A DNA stretch of 52,106 bases from Candidatus Aegiribacteria sp. (GCA_013138965.1 WTBT01000036.1:1-52106), one strand, 5' to 3'. Shown: positions 26,408 to 35,578, numbered from the stretch's first letter. Translations and numbers: made by a program. Notes: generated by a model from the letters alone, not told the origin.

Positions 26408-27194
26408 TTGCTATAGCGGTAACAATGCTCTCGAAGTCCCTGGCGAATTGTGAATCCCCATTATGGTTTACAAAGGGTTTTCCGCTGTCTCCCGAGGATA
26501 CTATTTCAGGTTCTATGGGAATTCTTCCAAGGAAAGGAACTCCCATCTCAGATGCCATTTCCTCCCCGCCGCCGGAACCGAAGAGTTCCGTTCGCTCACC
26601 ACAATGAGGACAGACGAATCCTGACATGTTCTCTATGACTCCGAGTACCGGCAGCTTAAGAGCACGGCAGAACTGAATTGAGCGCCTTACATCGGAAAGG
26701 GACATTTCCTGCGGGGTAGTAACGATAACAGCACCGGCAGGTTCAGGTATGAGCTGAGCGACCGAAAGAGGTTCATCACCGGTTCCAGGAGGACAGTCGA
26801 CTATCATATAGTCCAGCTCACCCCAGTTAACGTCTTCAAAGAGCTGCTTGATTACGTTCATCTTCATCGGCCCGCGCCAGATCACCGGGTCTGTCCTGCT
26901 GCCGAGCATGAAATCCACAGAGATCACCTTGAGGGATCCGCATTCAGCGGGGTTCAGCTTCTCCCCATCGGATGATGTGAGTCTCGTACCCTCCATACCC
27001 AGGAGTTTCGGAATACTGGGACCGTGAAAATCCGTATCAAGAAGACCGGTGGCATACCCTTTAAGAGAAAGTGAAATTGCAAGGTTGGCGGCAACGGTGC
27101 TCTTACCCACTCCCCCCTTACCGGAAAGGACAAGAATACTCTTATCAGCCGGGGGGGTTTCAAGGCTGAATGGGGCGGTGATTTGTTTATTCAT
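26385..27194 (-). CDS. mrp: Mrp/NBP35-type Fe-S carrier P-loop ATPase
   Basis: The protein has 269 residues. It has the deviant Walker A GKGGVGKST (25-33), DTDFHGPSIPKLLG, the switch segment VDCPPGTGDEPL and the CPHC pair (Cys195, Cys198) that binds a bridging [4Fe-4S] cluster in the dimer. It loads Fe-S clusters onto target enzymes; LeuC and QueH in this window are examples of proteins needing clusters. The N-terminal DUF59 domain of E. coli Mrp is absent, as in archaeal forms. The final residues NGVRSCI and the stop are encoded by the palindromic repeat, so the native C-terminus has been replaced. Confidence 0.93.
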   Translation of the reverse strand: MNKQITAPFSLETPPADKSILVLSGKGGVGKSTVAANLAISLSLKGYATGLLDTDFHGPSIPKLLGMEGTRLTSSDGEKLNPAECGSLKVISVDFMLGSRTDPVIWRGPMKMNVIKQLFEDVNWGELDYMIVDCPPGTGDEPLSVAQLIPEPAGAVIVTTPQEMSLSDVRRSIQFCRALKLPVLGVIENMSGFVCPHCGERTELFGSGGGEEMASEMGVPFLGRIPIEPEIVSSGDSGKPFVNHNGDSQFARDFESIVTAIANGVRSCI

Positions 27195-27245
27195 AATGTT
27201 CGTGCCTTTCGAGAAATATTTATTCAGCGCGGATAAAGCCAGAAT

Positions 27246-27251
27246 ATTATA
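27246..27251 (-). promoter_or_regulatory. Possible -10 box for mrp
   Basis: TATAAT on the minus strand lies 52 bases upstream of the mrp start. No good -35 box is found at 16-18 bases, so this is a weak call. Confidence 0.25.
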
Positions 27252-27284
27252 ACGGTTTCCAGAGAATTACGCATGCAGAAAAGT

Positions 27285-27317
27285 GTTCCGGCATCCCCGG
27301 TTTCCGGAACGTTTTTT
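27285..27317 (+). terminator. Intrinsic-terminator-like hairpin in a divergent intergenic region
   Basis: The stem GTTCCGG/CCGGAAC (27285-27291 and 27304-27310), loop of 12, is followed directly by GTTTTTTG. It is oriented for plus-strand transcription, yet no plus-strand gene precedes it; mrp upstream is on the minus strand. It may end a short RNA antisense to the mrp leader or insulate the HAD gene promoter. Confidence 0.5.
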
Positions 27318-27338
27318 GAGGGTATTGCCGTAGTGTGC

Positions 27339-27366
27339 TTTACTGACCATTGTTGTGATGTATAAA
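27339..27366 (+). promoter_or_regulatory. Candidate promoter of the HAD phosphatase
   Basis: TTTACT (27339-27344) and TATAAA (27361-27366) are 16 bases apart. The -10 box lies only 8 bases before the GGAGG ribosome site, so the mRNA leader would be very short. Confidence 0.4.
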
Positions 27367-27386
27367 ATACAGTGGAGGTGATTTTC

Positions 27387-28088
27387 ATGGATTTCAGTAA
27401 GTACAGTGCTATTCTGTTCGATCTCGATGGAACACTTATTGATTATGCCGGGGCCCAGAAGTTCGCCGCGGAATATATCGTGGAAGTGCTCGACCTTGAA
27501 AAATCCAGCGATACACTGAAGCATATCCTCGGATTCCTTGGGGGTAGTGTCATTCAGGACCTGGAAGCCTGCAAGCCATCAGCCATCGAACCCGGTTCAA
27601 CTGAAATGCGCCAGGCTTTCAGCAAAGCCGGGCTGGGTATTGAACCCGTTGAATTCATCGAACTCTATTTCGAGGGACTGGAGGAGCATGGTGAACCGCT
27701 TCCCGGTATCATAGATCTGCTTTCGTCACTCAGGGGTAAATGCACTATTGGAATTGTATCCAACGGTCCGGGATCTGTTCAGCGAAAACGGCTTCAGAAA
27801 TCCGGACTGATGGAATTTCTTGACCTTATCGTACTGAGCTGCGAAGTGGGCTCCGCAAAACCGGACCCTGAAATACTCCGTTACGCAATGAAACTTGCGA
27901 ATTCAAAAACGTATGATACTCTGTTCGTCGGAGACAGTGCGGGCAGTGATATGGGCGCTGCCAACGCAGCCGGAGTTGATTTTGTATTCGTAAGGCCTGA
28001 CGGTGATTTTTCCGCACCGGGACCCAGGGTGTTTGAGCTGAGGAAAACAGCGGAAATGATGAAGTTCTTTTCAGATAAAGCTGTCTGA
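27387..28088 (+). CDS. HAD-superfamily phosphatase (YjjG/PpaX-like)
   Basis: From ATG 27387 (GGAGG 8 bases upstream) the protein has 233 residues. All four HAD motifs are present: FDLDGTLID with the nucleophile Asp, IVSNGP, the Lys in SAKPDPEI, and FVGDSAGSDMGAANAAG. A helical C1-type cap follows motif I. This is the layout of phosphoglycolate phosphatase, pyrophosphatase PpaX and nucleotidase YjjG, which act on small phosphorylated metabolites. The substrate cannot be told from sequence. It stands alone between mrp (divergent) and an MFS gene (convergent). Confidence 0.85.
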   Translation: MDFSKYSAILFDLDGTLIDYAGAQKFAAEYIVEVLDLEKSSDTLKHILGFLGGSVIQDLEACKPSAIEPGSTEMRQAFSKAGLGIEPVEFIELYFEGLEEHGEPLPGIIDLLSSLRGKCTIGIVSNGPGSVQRKRLQKSGLMEFLDLIVLSCEVGSAKPDPEILRYAMKLANSKTYDTLFVGDSAGSDMGAANAAGVDFVFVRPDGDFSAPGPRVFELRKTAEMMKFFSDKAV

Positions 28089-28097
28089 ACCTCATTG

Positions 28098-28120
28098 GAA
28101 AAAGGAACCCGCCCTTTTTC
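28098..28120. terminator. Bidirectional terminator between HAD gene and MFS gene
   Basis: Stem GAAAAAGG/CCTTTTTC (28098-28105 and 28113-28120) with a 7-base loop lies in the 40-base gap between two convergent genes. Runs of A and T on opposite arms let it work in both directions. Confidence 0.75.
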
Positions 28121-28128
28121 TGTTCAGG

Positions 28129-29412
28129 TTATAGTATCCCATCTGCTTTTCTCTTCCTGTACTTTCTGAGAAACAGGATACCCGAAAGAGCAAAGAGCCC
28201 GGAAGAAACCATGAACGCTTCTGAAAATCCCCCGAAATGCAGCAGAACGCTTCCCAGTATCGGCGCGAAACTGGCCCTCAGAGCAGTCATGGTAACATGC
28301 AGGCCCTGATATGTGGCTTCCTGGCCCGGAGGAGCGAAGTGCATGCTGGAAATACTCCAGGACATACTCACACCCGCCATGCCCACGGCAAAGATGGCGT
28401 AAGCGAAATAGAAGAATGCTATGCCCATATCAGGTATCCAGTTGCCGAATGCCATAGAGAGGGGGTAAAAGGCGAGAATCAGGCATACGATGCCCGTGAA
28501 TCTGAAGGGATGAAGCTTCTCATGCCGGACTCCCAGAAAAGGAGAGAGAAGGAGTACTCCCATCTGCCCGATTACACCCTTAGCCAGGGCGTACTGCTCG
28601 TAATCCAGCCCGAGTCTTTCAATTGCGAAGAAAGGTATTACGGGCAGGATCATCAGAAAGGCAATACCGTATATAAAAAAGTATATTTCGAACCAGGCGA
28701 AATCCCTGTCATTCCTGAAAATAGCCCACAGGCTTCTGAAGAAATGCGCCGATCCTCTTCCGGTGGATCTCTTCGCTGCACCGGATTCCATACCTCTGGC
28801 CATTATTGAAAGGAATACAGCCTGTCCTGCTCCGAACAGGGCTTCAACCAGGAACAGAATCCTGTAGTACTGGAAATCCATATCCAGCAGAGCGCCTGCA
28901 AGCATGGCCATGGGGAGGCTGAAGAGGGTGAACGCGCTTGTCCACCAGCCGAAAAGTCTTGCCCTGTTACTCTGGGAGTACCGCCTTTTCATGATGCTGT
29001 TCTGTGCAGGCAGGATGACGCTGTTTGACGCGAAGAAGAAAAGAAGGAGCAGCAGCATCAGATTGACATTCGAAGAGAAGAACATCAGAGCCACCGGAAG
29101 CCTGGAAAGGACTCCGAAAAAAAGAACTGCCCTGTCGTACCTTCCCCTGCTGTCAAGCCAGTGGTTTATGAAAACAGCGAGCATGTTGCTGATCGGCCAG
29201 AGCATCGTAAGGGCAGTTATCTGCCAGGCGGCGGCATGCAGTCCCTTTACAGCGATGTATTCATGGTTTATAACCACTCCCATGGACACTCCGCCGAAGA
29301 CGGCGGATAACAGATGGAGCTTGAATGATTTTCTTTCATCCCCCCCCAGGGGGCGGAAGAATTTCCTCTCTCCGCTATCTGATCTGAAAGAGATCCATGA
29401 GAAAAACTGCAT
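28129..29412 (-). CDS. Major facilitator superfamily transporter
   Basis: The protein has 427 residues from ATG 29412. About 12 hydrophobic segments are visible in two halves, with a basic loop (MKRRYSQSNRARLFG) at the position of the cytoplasmic 4-5 region. It is an inner-membrane secondary transporter; substrate is unknown and no pathway genes are adjacent. A TTG 21 bases upstream at 29433 would add seven residues but lies inside repeat copy C and has no ribosome site. The repeat ends 4 bases before the ATG, so the insertion has replaced the gene's leader. Confidence 0.82.
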   Translation of the reverse strand: MQFFSWISFRSDSGERKFFRPLGGDERKSFKLHLLSAVFGGVSMGVVINHEYIAVKGLHAAAWQITALTMLWPISNMLAVFINHWLDSRGRYDRAVLFFGVLSRLPVALMFFSSNVNLMLLLLLFFFASNSVILPAQNSIMKRRYSQSNRARLFGWWTSAFTLFSLPMAMLAGALLDMDFQYYRILFLVEALFGAGQAVFLSIMARGMESGAAKRSTGRGSAHFFRSLWAIFRNDRDFAWFEIYFFIYGIAFLMILPVIPFFAIERLGLDYEQYALAKGVIGQMGVLLLSPFLGVRHEKLHPFRFTGIVCLILAFYPLSMAFGNWIPDMGIAFFYFAYAIFAVGMAGVSMSWSISSMHFAPPGQEATYQGLHVTMTALRASFAPILGSVLLHFGGFSEAFMVSSGLFALSGILFLRKYRKRKADGIL

Positions 29413-29415
29413 TGC

Positions 29416-29581
29416 TAGAAGTGTGTCCGGCAATGTGCATTGAGCAGAAGATACTCACGGCTGAGATAGAATGCTCGAAGATTTGAGGAGAATACTGGTG
29501 ATGTATTTGACGATAATATGCGAGTATTATAGCCAGCTGTGTGGGTTTTATGCCGATGCTTCATTCTCGGGCAGGCTCCCA
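29416..29581. repeat. MITE-like palindromic repeat, copy C
   Basis: The element is about 166 bp with diverged ends (TAGAAGTGTGTCCGGCAATG at left, complement of GGGAGCCTGCCCGAGAATG at right). It keeps the family core GCTGAGATAGAATG and TTTGACGATAATATG. It fills the whole gap between the MFS start and cysC, and its right end encodes the last six residues and stop codon of CysC. Confidence 0.85.
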
Positions 29582-30202
29582 ACTGACCGGTAGCACTATA
29601 CTCTTAACTTCAAGGACTTGCAGTATCTGCTCAGCGCACTCCTCTGCTGTTGATTCATGGGTTCTCAGAACAAGTTCGGGGGACAGAGGCTCTTCGTAGG
29701 GTGCTGATATGCCTGTGAAAGAAGGTATCTCACCGTTTCTGGCTTTCTTATAAAGACCCTTGGGATCTCTCTGCTCAGCCACTTCAAGCGGAACTTCAAC
29801 GTACACCTCAACAAATTCGTTCTCATCCTGCAGAGACCTCGCGAAATCCCTGTCCTCGCGGTAGGGGCTTATAAAGGCCAGTATGTTTATTACGCCGAAG
29901 GAACTGAACAGTTTGGCGACTTCCGCTATCCTGCGGATATTTTCTTTCCTGTCCTCCGGTGAAAATCCCAGGTCACTGTTAAGACCGTGCCTGACATTAT
30001 CGCCATCGAGGATCGCTGTAAGAACACCGCGCTCGTGAAGCATTTCAGAGAGTATGTCCGCAATGGTAGATTTTCCGGAACCGGAAAGCCCTGTAAACCA
30101 TATCGTCGCTCCCATGTGCCCGAGAAGCTTCTCCCTGTCAGTTCTGTTCACACCATGATGGTGCCACGTAAGGTTCTTATCCACAACGTTATCCGGTTTC
30201 AT
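29561..30202 (-). CDS. cysC: Adenylylsulfate kinase
   Basis: From ATG 30202, preceded by AGGAG with a 5-base spacer, the protein has 213 residues; an upstream Met at 30232 lacks a ribosome site. It shows the P-loop GLSGSGKST (38-46), [18 protein letters not shown], the RKENIRR segment and the lid ISPYREDRD. It phosphorylates APS to PAPS, used for sulfate reduction or sulfation. CysN/CysD and PAPS reductase are absent nearby, so the role may be sulfation of a cell-surface molecule. The last residues WEPARE and the stop come from repeat copy C. Confidence 0.94.
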   Translation of the reverse strand: MKPDNVVDKNLTWHHHGVNRTDREKLLGHMGATIWFTGLSGSGKSTIADILSEMLHERGVLTAILDGDNVRHGLNSDLGFSPEDRKENIRRIAEVAKLFSSFGVINILAFISPYREDRDFARSLQDENEFVEVYVEVPLEVAEQRDPKGLYKKARNGEIPSFTGISAPYEEPLSPELVLRTHESTAEECAEQILQVLEVKSIVLPVSWEPARE

Positions 30203-30270
30203 ATTTCTCCTGCTCCCAAATAAATTCAGCAAGGTTTCAAAAATTGGAAAGTTTTGCTATCATACATGCT

Positions 30271-30413
30271 TAGGAGGTTGTCCGACAATGTACATTGAGC
30301 AGAAGAACCTCATAGCTGAGATAGAATGATTACGGATTTGACGATAATATGTGGTCATTATAGCCAGATATGTGGTGCCTTATGCCGATGCTGCATTATC
30401 GGACAACCTCCTA
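30271..30413. repeat. MITE-like palindromic repeat, copy D (best-preserved ends)
   Basis: The element is 143 bp with 20-bp terminal inverted repeats starting TAGGAGGTTGTCCGA, matching at 19 of 20 positions. It is inverted relative to copy B. Both outer ends are TA, which would fit insertion at a TA dinucleotide, although copies A and B do not show TA at both sides. It occupies most of the gap between cysC and purC. Confidence 0.92.
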
Positions 30414-30471
30414 GGGCAGCCTTCTGGCATTGAAATCGCTAATGAATCCCATAAGCAATCGAGAGGATATC

Positions 30472-31437
30472 ATGGTCAGCAAAGATACTATCAGGAGAAA
30501 ACTTTCAAGCTGCCTCACCGATACATCATCGCTGAATCTTCCGGGAGGAAAACGGGGCAAGGTCAGAGACAGCTACGATCTTGGAGACGGGATTCTGCTA
30601 ATCACCACGGACAGGCAGAGTGCATTCGACAGGGTACTGACTTCGGTCCCTTTCAAGGGGCAGGTTCTTAACCAGGTAAGCGCGTTCTGGTTTGAAAACA
30701 CCCTGGACATCGTTCCAAATCACGTTATTTCCATTCCCGACCCCAATGCCACTCTTGCAGTCAAGTGTGAGGTCTTCCCTGTGGAATTCATCGTCAGGGG
30801 CTATCTTACGGGAAGCACCAGCACTTCCGCATGGACCATCTACAACAGCGGCAGCAGGAACATCTGCGGCAACGAACTTCCGGATGGTATGGTGAAAAAT
30901 CAGAAATTCCCCGAGCCCATTATCACCCCCACCACTAAAAGCGAAGTGCACGATGAGTCGGTCACGCCTGAGGAAATTATCACTCAAGGTCTGATGACCG
31001 CTGAAGAATGGGAGATGGCGTCCGATATAGTGATGAAACTCTTCAGAAGAGGGGTGAAAATAGCCGCGGAGAACGGCCTGATCCTGGTGGATACAAAGTA
31101 CGAACTGGGAAAAGATGAGAACGGTGACATCATCCTCATAGATGAGATTCACACCCCCGATTCATCAAGATACTGGATATCCGGCAGCTACGATGAAAGA
31201 TTCCAAAGTAGCCAGGAACCGGAGAACATCGACAAGGAATTCCTCAGGCTCTGGTTCAGGGACAACTGCGACCCGTACAATGATGAAGAACTCCCGGCGG
31301 CTCCGGATGATCTTGTCGTTGAGCTTTCATCAAGGTACATAAAGCTGTACGAGATGATTACGGGCAAGGATTTCGAGCCGGCCCCGGGCGGTGATCCAGT
31401 CGAGAGACTGAGGGAAAACCTCAAGGGAATTTATTAG
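30472..31437 (+). CDS. purC: Phosphoribosylaminoimidazole-succinocarboxamide synthase
   Basis: From ATG 30472 (GAGAGGA upstream) the protein has 321 residues, the longer eukaryote-like/Bacteroidetes form rather than the ~240-residue E. coli form. Motifs are GKRGKVRDSYDLGDGILLITTDR, EFIVRGYLTGS (segment), LVDTKYELG and LIDEIHTPDSSRYW. It ligates CAIR with aspartate using ATP in purine synthesis. The end overlaps the end of parC by four bases in convergent orientation. Repeat copy D is upstream and may contain its promoter. Confidence 0.96.
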   Translation: MVSKDTIRRKLSSCLTDTSSLNLPGGKRGKVRDSYDLGDGILLITTDRQSAFDRVLTSVPFKGQVLNQVSAFWFENTLDIVPNHVISIPDPNATLAVKCEVFPVEFIVRGYLTGSTSTSAWTIYNSGSRNICGNELPDGMVKNQKFPEPIITPTTKSEVHDESVTPEEIITQGLMTAEEWEMASDIVMKLFRRGVKIAAENGLILVDTKYELGKDENGDIILIDEIHTPDSSRYWISGSYDERFQSSQEPENIDKEFLRLWFRDNCDPYNDEELPAAPDDLVVELSSRYIKLYEMITGKDFEPAPGGDPVERLRENLKGIY

Positions 31438-33581
31438 TCCAGGTTTCCGAAAAGGTCGCCTGCATCTTCGTCATCATCGGGATGAATGACTTTTTCAACC
31501 CTTTTAAGTGTTTCAGCTGACTGAATTCGCAGTTCCTCAGCCTGTTTTATGATATCTTCAGGAGATGGGGGCTCGGTTTCCGGGCTCTCATCGGGGGATT
31601 CCATCTGCTCATTGGGAACTTCAGCTTCATCGGTGGTATTATCGGTTTCAGAAAGGTCAGCTGAATCATCGTCATCATCCAGCGAAACGCCCTTGATGCT
31701 GGATATGATCTTCTTTCCGCACAGCTGAACGCCCTTCGCGTTTTCACTGGTTACGCGATAATCGGATAGAAGGCATTCATCCTTCCTTCTTCGCATCCTC
31801 TTCGTCCGCTGGAACCAGAAATCAAGCTTCATCTCAGGTTCCCATGTGAAAAATACAACCTCGCCTCCTTGCGGGGCATACCTGTACTCCTTGTCCATGA
31901 TGAAACTGCCGATACAGAATCTCTTAATGAACGCTATCCTGGTTTTCTGCTGCTGATAAACAGCTGTAAAGACCATCTCCCTGTCATGCACGCCGCAGAA
32001 GAGAACATTCCCGTCTATGAAATACTTGTCCTGAACCGGGATAACCCTGTAAGTTCCATCATCGAGGAAGAACACAAATCTGTCATATTCGGAAACGCTG
32101 AAAGTCTTATCCCCCTTTATTGATGTTCCGAAAAGACCCGTATCCGAGTTGAAACCCGCCTTGAGGTTTCTTATGGCAACTTCCTTCACATCGATATCAC
32201 TGAAATCCTCAATGCTTGTCAATCTGGGATAGTTCTTACCATACTTCTCCAAAAGCTTTTCAAGATAGTCTATTGCGTATTGTACAATATTACTGAGATT
32301 GGACTTTGCCTTCTTCATCTTCTTCCGGATTACACCCATCTCTTCTTTGTGACTGTCGATATCGAATCTTGATATTCTTCGGATTTTCAATGAAAGAAGT
32401 TTGTCAATATCCTCTTCGGTTACTTCCAGATTGATCTCATCCGTAAATGGCTTCAGGCTCTGAAGAACTGTATCTCTTACATTATCCCAGGAAGTGCATT
32501 CCTCGATATTCTTGTAAAGCCTGTTCTCAATGAAGATCTGTTCAAGTGTCAGCCAATGCAGCCTTCCGGTGTAATCACTCATTTCAAGTCTGAGCTCAAG
32601 CTTCAGAATCTCTATCAGTCTGCCGGTACAGTAGTGGACCATCTCTGTAATGGAGGTTTCAACAGGAGCTCCGTCCTGGATGACAACTAGGTTTGATGAA
32701 TTTACAGTTTCGCAGTCCGTATGAGCGAAAAGCCTTTTCAACCCTTCATCGATTCCGACCCCGCGGGAAAGCCTTACGTTGATCTCGACGGAATCAGTGG
32801 TATAGTCGTCGATTGAAGAGATCTTTATCTTGCCTTTATTGGATGCCAGTTCAATGGAGTTTATTACCGATTCGGTCGTGGTTCCCCACGGAAGTTCCCT
32901 GATTATCAGGTTCTTGTTGCCGTTCTTCTCAATCCTTGCCCGGTTCCTTATCCTTCCCCGACCGTCATCGTAATCAGATACGTCAATCCTGCCGCCCTGG
33001 GGGAAATCGGGATACAGCTTGAAATCCTCCTGCTTCAGGCACGCAATCTGAGCTTTCAGAACCTCCTGGAAATTATGGGGAAGTACCTTGGTCGACATCC
33101 CCACCGCGATACCCTCCGCCCCCAGAAGAAGCAGGACAGGAAGCTTTGCAGGCAGAAGGACCGGTTCTTTGTTCCGGCCATCGTAACTGGGTTCGAAATC
33201 GGTGATCCTTTTATTGAACAGCGTATCACGGGCAAGATCCGTCAGCCTGCATTCTATGTACCTTGATGCCGAAGCTCCATCGCCTGTAAAAATATTACCG
33301 AAATTACCCTGTCTTTCGATGAAAAAGCCCCTGTTAGCAAGGGAAACAAGCGCGTCTCCTATAGACCTGTCGCCATGAGGATGGAACTGCATGCAATGAC
33401 CTATTACATTTGCCACTTTGCTGAACCTGCCGTCATCCATCTGGAACAGGGACCATAGAATCCTTCTCTGTACCGGTTTGAGACCGTCAGTCAGATCAGG
33501 AATGGCTCTCTCCTTGATAACGTAGGAAGCGTATTCCAGAAAATTACGGTTATAAAGCCTTCTGAGACTGGTTTCACTCAT
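31434..33581 (-). CDS. parC: DNA topoisomerase IV subunit A
   Basis: The protein has 715 residues. The breakage-reunion domain has the catalytic Tyr108 preceded by Arg107 (SASRYIE) and the quinolone-region HPHGDRSIGDALV. The C-terminal domain is short and shows no GyrA-box, favouring a decatenating Topo IV over gyrase. The last ~90 residues are an acidic, low-complexity tail (SLDDDDDSADLSETDN ... DAGDLFGNLD). Its start overlaps the parE stop by four bases. A separate gyrA/gyrB pair should exist elsewhere. Confidence 0.93.
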   Translation of the reverse strand: MSETSLRRLYNRNFLEYASYVIKERAIPDLTDGLKPVQRRILWSLFQMDDGRFSKVANVIGHCMQFHPHGDRSIGDALVSLANRGFFIERQGNFGNIFTGDGASASRYIECRLTDLARDTLFNKRITDFEPSYDGRNKEPVLLPAKLPVLLLLGAEGIAVGMSTKVLPHNFQEVLKAQIACLKQEDFKLYPDFPQGGRIDVSDYDDGRGRIRNRARIEKNGNKNLIIRELPWGTTTESVINSIELASNKGKIKISSIDDYTTDSVEINVRLSRGVGIDEGLKRLFAHTDCETVNSSNLVVIQDGAPVETSITEMVHYCTGRLIEILKLELRLEMSDYTGRLHWLTLEQIFIENRLYKNIEECTSWDNVRDTVLQSLKPFTDEINLEVTEEDIDKLLSLKIRRISRFDIDSHKEEMGVIRKKMKKAKSNLSNIVQYAIDYLEKLLEKYGKNYPRLTSIEDFSDIDVKEVAIRNLKAGFNSDTGLFGTSIKGDKTFSVSEYDRFVFFLDDGTYRVIPVQDKYFIDGNVLFCGVHDREMVFTAVYQQQKTRIAFIKRFCIGSFIMDKEYRYAPQGGEVVFFTWEPEMKLDFWFQRTKRMRRRKDECLLSDYRVTSENAKGVQLCGKKIISSIKGVSLDDDDDSADLSETDNTTDEAEVPNEQMESPDESPETEPPSPEDIIKQAEELRIQSAETLKRVEKVIHPDDDEDAGDLFGNLD

Positions 33582-35389
33582 ATCAGATTCTCCATGATGA
33601 AGTCACGTCTTTCGGGTGTGTTGCGCCCCATGTAGAAATCCAGCATTTCGGGAACCTCTTGCAGCCTTGTAATGCGAACCGGTTCAAGCCGGATATCCTT
33701 ACCGATGAACTGCCCGAATTCCTTCGGTGATATTTCCCCAAGACCTTTGAATCTGGTTATTTCTGCTTTCTCCCCAAGACGGTTGACGGCTTTCTGTCGT
33801 TCCTTCTCGCTGTAGCAGTAAAAGGTTTCCTTTTTGTTCCTAACCCGGAAGAGGGGTGTATCAAGAATAAAAAGGTGTTCGTCCAGAACAAGACCCTCGA
33901 AGAAGTGCAGAAACAGCGTCAGAAGGAGGTTTCTTATATGCATACCGTCAACATCCGCATCGGTGGCCAGGACTATCCTGTTGTACCTCAATCCTTCGAT
34001 GTCGTTCTCGATATTGAGCGCACGCATGACATTGTAGATCTCCTCGTTCTTGTACACCGTATCCTGCTTCTTGCCGAAACAGTTAAGCGGCTTTCCCTTG
34101 AGGGCGAATACAGCCTGGGTCTGAACATCCCTGCTTGAGATGATGCTACCTGCTGCGCTTGCGCCCTCGGTAAGGAAAATAGTTGTTTCCTCTGCCCTTT
34201 TATTATCGTCTCCGTAGTGAATCTTGCAGTCCTTCAGATGAGGTACCCTCAGGGCAACCTGCCTGGCCCTCTGTTTTGCTTTCTTCTTCACATTGCTCAG
34301 TTCTGTACGAACCTTCTGATTGATCTTTACTTTGTTAACCAGAATGGAGGCAATTTCAGGATTCTTGTGCAGATGCTGCTCAAGCTCGGTTTTAACCAAG
34401 TTGACTACCCAGGCCCTGATGTCATTGTTGCCAAGCCTGGTCTTCGTCTGTGATTCGAAAACAGGTTCCCTGATCCGTATGGAAACAGCGGCGATAATAC
34501 CCTCACGCACATCCTGGCCTGAATAGCTCTCACCCGCGTAGGAGTTGATACCTTTGGTTATACCCTCCTTGAAAGCGGAAAGGTGCGTTCCACCGCTTGA
34601 GGTATACTGACCGTTCGCAAATGACAGGTAGCGTTCGCCGAAATCGCAAGTATGTGTCAACGCGAATTCAAGAGTCTTCTCCCGGAAGAAGATAAGCGGG
34701 TACAATGATGAGTCTCCCGCTTCATCATGAAGAAGATCCATCAAACCATCTTCGGAGATAAATTCCGTACCGTTCAGTCGGATCCTGAGGCCGGCATTCA
34801 GGTGAGCATAATGCTGGCACCTGTCCTGAAGAAATTCTTCCCGGAAGGTGAAATCGCCGAATATTTCCCTGTCCGGAGTGAACTCGACCAGTGTACCGTT
34901 TTTTTTTGAGGATTTTCCGCTCTCATCACTGAGGAGTTCGCCACGACAGTAAACAACCTCACGAAAATTGCCTTCCCGGTATGCAACTACTCTGAAATTC
35001 TCCGAGAGAGCGTTCACGGCCTTGGTCCCGATACCGTTCAGCCCAACGCTGAACATGAAAACATCAGTATTGTACTTCGCTCCGGTATTTATCTGGGAGA
35101 CACACTCCACCAGCTTTCCCAGAGGGATGCCTCTTCCGTAGTCCCGTATCGTAACGGATGTCCTGTCGCTGGAAATACTGATACGCTTGCCGTAACCCAT
35201 AATGTATTCATCAACAGAGTTGTCCACGACTTCCTTAAAAAGTACGTAGATCCCGTCGTCGGGATGTGTACCATTACCCAGGCGTCCGATGTACATTCCT
35301 GTTCTGAGGCGAATATGCTCTATCGATGAGAGGGTCTTTACTTTACTCTCATCGTAGACTTGCGATTCCTGCATAAGTTCTTCTGTCAT
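33578..35389 (-). CDS. parE: DNA topoisomerase IV subunit B
   Basis: The protein has 603 residues. The GHKL ATPase has EVVDNSVDEY and the ATP-lid GLNGIGTKAVNALS. The TOPRIM domain contains LTEGASAAGSI, ATDADVDGMHIR and FKGLGEISP. The first TOPRIM motif reads EGAS where most GyrB/ParE have EGDS; the catalytic Glu is kept. Segments such as LDTPLFRVRNKKETFYCYSEKER closely resemble Bacteroidetes ParE. With ParC it forms the ATP-dependent decatenase. The 190-base gap upstream shows only a weak CTATATG/CATATAG inverted repeat (35455-35478) and no clear promoter. Confidence 0.94.
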   Translation of the reverse strand: MTEELMQESQVYDESKVKTLSSIEHIRLRTGMYIGRLGNGTHPDDGIYVLFKEVVDNSVDEYIMGYGKRISISSDRTSVTIRDYGRGIPLGKLVECVSQINTGAKYNTDVFMFSVGLNGIGTKAVNALSENFRVVAYREGNFREVVYCRGELLSDESGKSSKKNGTLVEFTPDREIFGDFTFREEFLQDRCQHYAHLNAGLRIRLNGTEFISEDGLMDLLHDEAGDSSLYPLIFFREKTLEFALTHTCDFGERYLSFANGQYTSSGGTHLSAFKEGITKGINSYAGESYSGQDVREGIIAAVSIRIREPVFESQTKTRLGNNDIRAWVVNLVKTELEQHLHKNPEIASILVNKVKINQKVRTELSNVKKKAKQRARQVALRVPHLKDCKIHYGDDNKRAEETTIFLTEGASAAGSIISSRDVQTQAVFALKGKPLNCFGKKQDTVYKNEEIYNVMRALNIENDIEGLRYNRIVLATDADVDGMHIRNLLLTLFLHFFEGLVLDEHLFILDTPLFRVRNKKETFYCYSEKERQKAVNRLGEKAEITRFKGLGEISPKEFGQFIGKDIRLEPVRITRLQEVPEMLDFYMGRNTPERRDFIMENLI

Positions 35390-35578
35390 TTTACACCATA
35401 TGCTATGTGATAATTACTTGATACATACACTATGTAGTATAAGACTGCATTTCTCTATATGCCAGCCACGTCATATAGTGGCAATGGCTTTCTGAATATA
35501 CCATATCATGGAATTATTACAGATAGCGTCTGTATTCTTTATCGTCTTATCGGAAGAGATATCAGTGATAGTTCGATC

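Noticed and set aside
29416..30413. Repeat copies C and D flanking cysC as ends of a composite transposon
   Set aside because: The copies have different degrees of decay, and further copies exist elsewhere without a gene between them, so transfer of cysC as a unit is not supported.
35390..35578. A 7-bp inverted repeat CTATATG/CATATAG and other TATG-rich words upstream of parE as an operator or repeat
   Set aside because: AT-rich sequence makes such words likely by chance; no second copy in the window.
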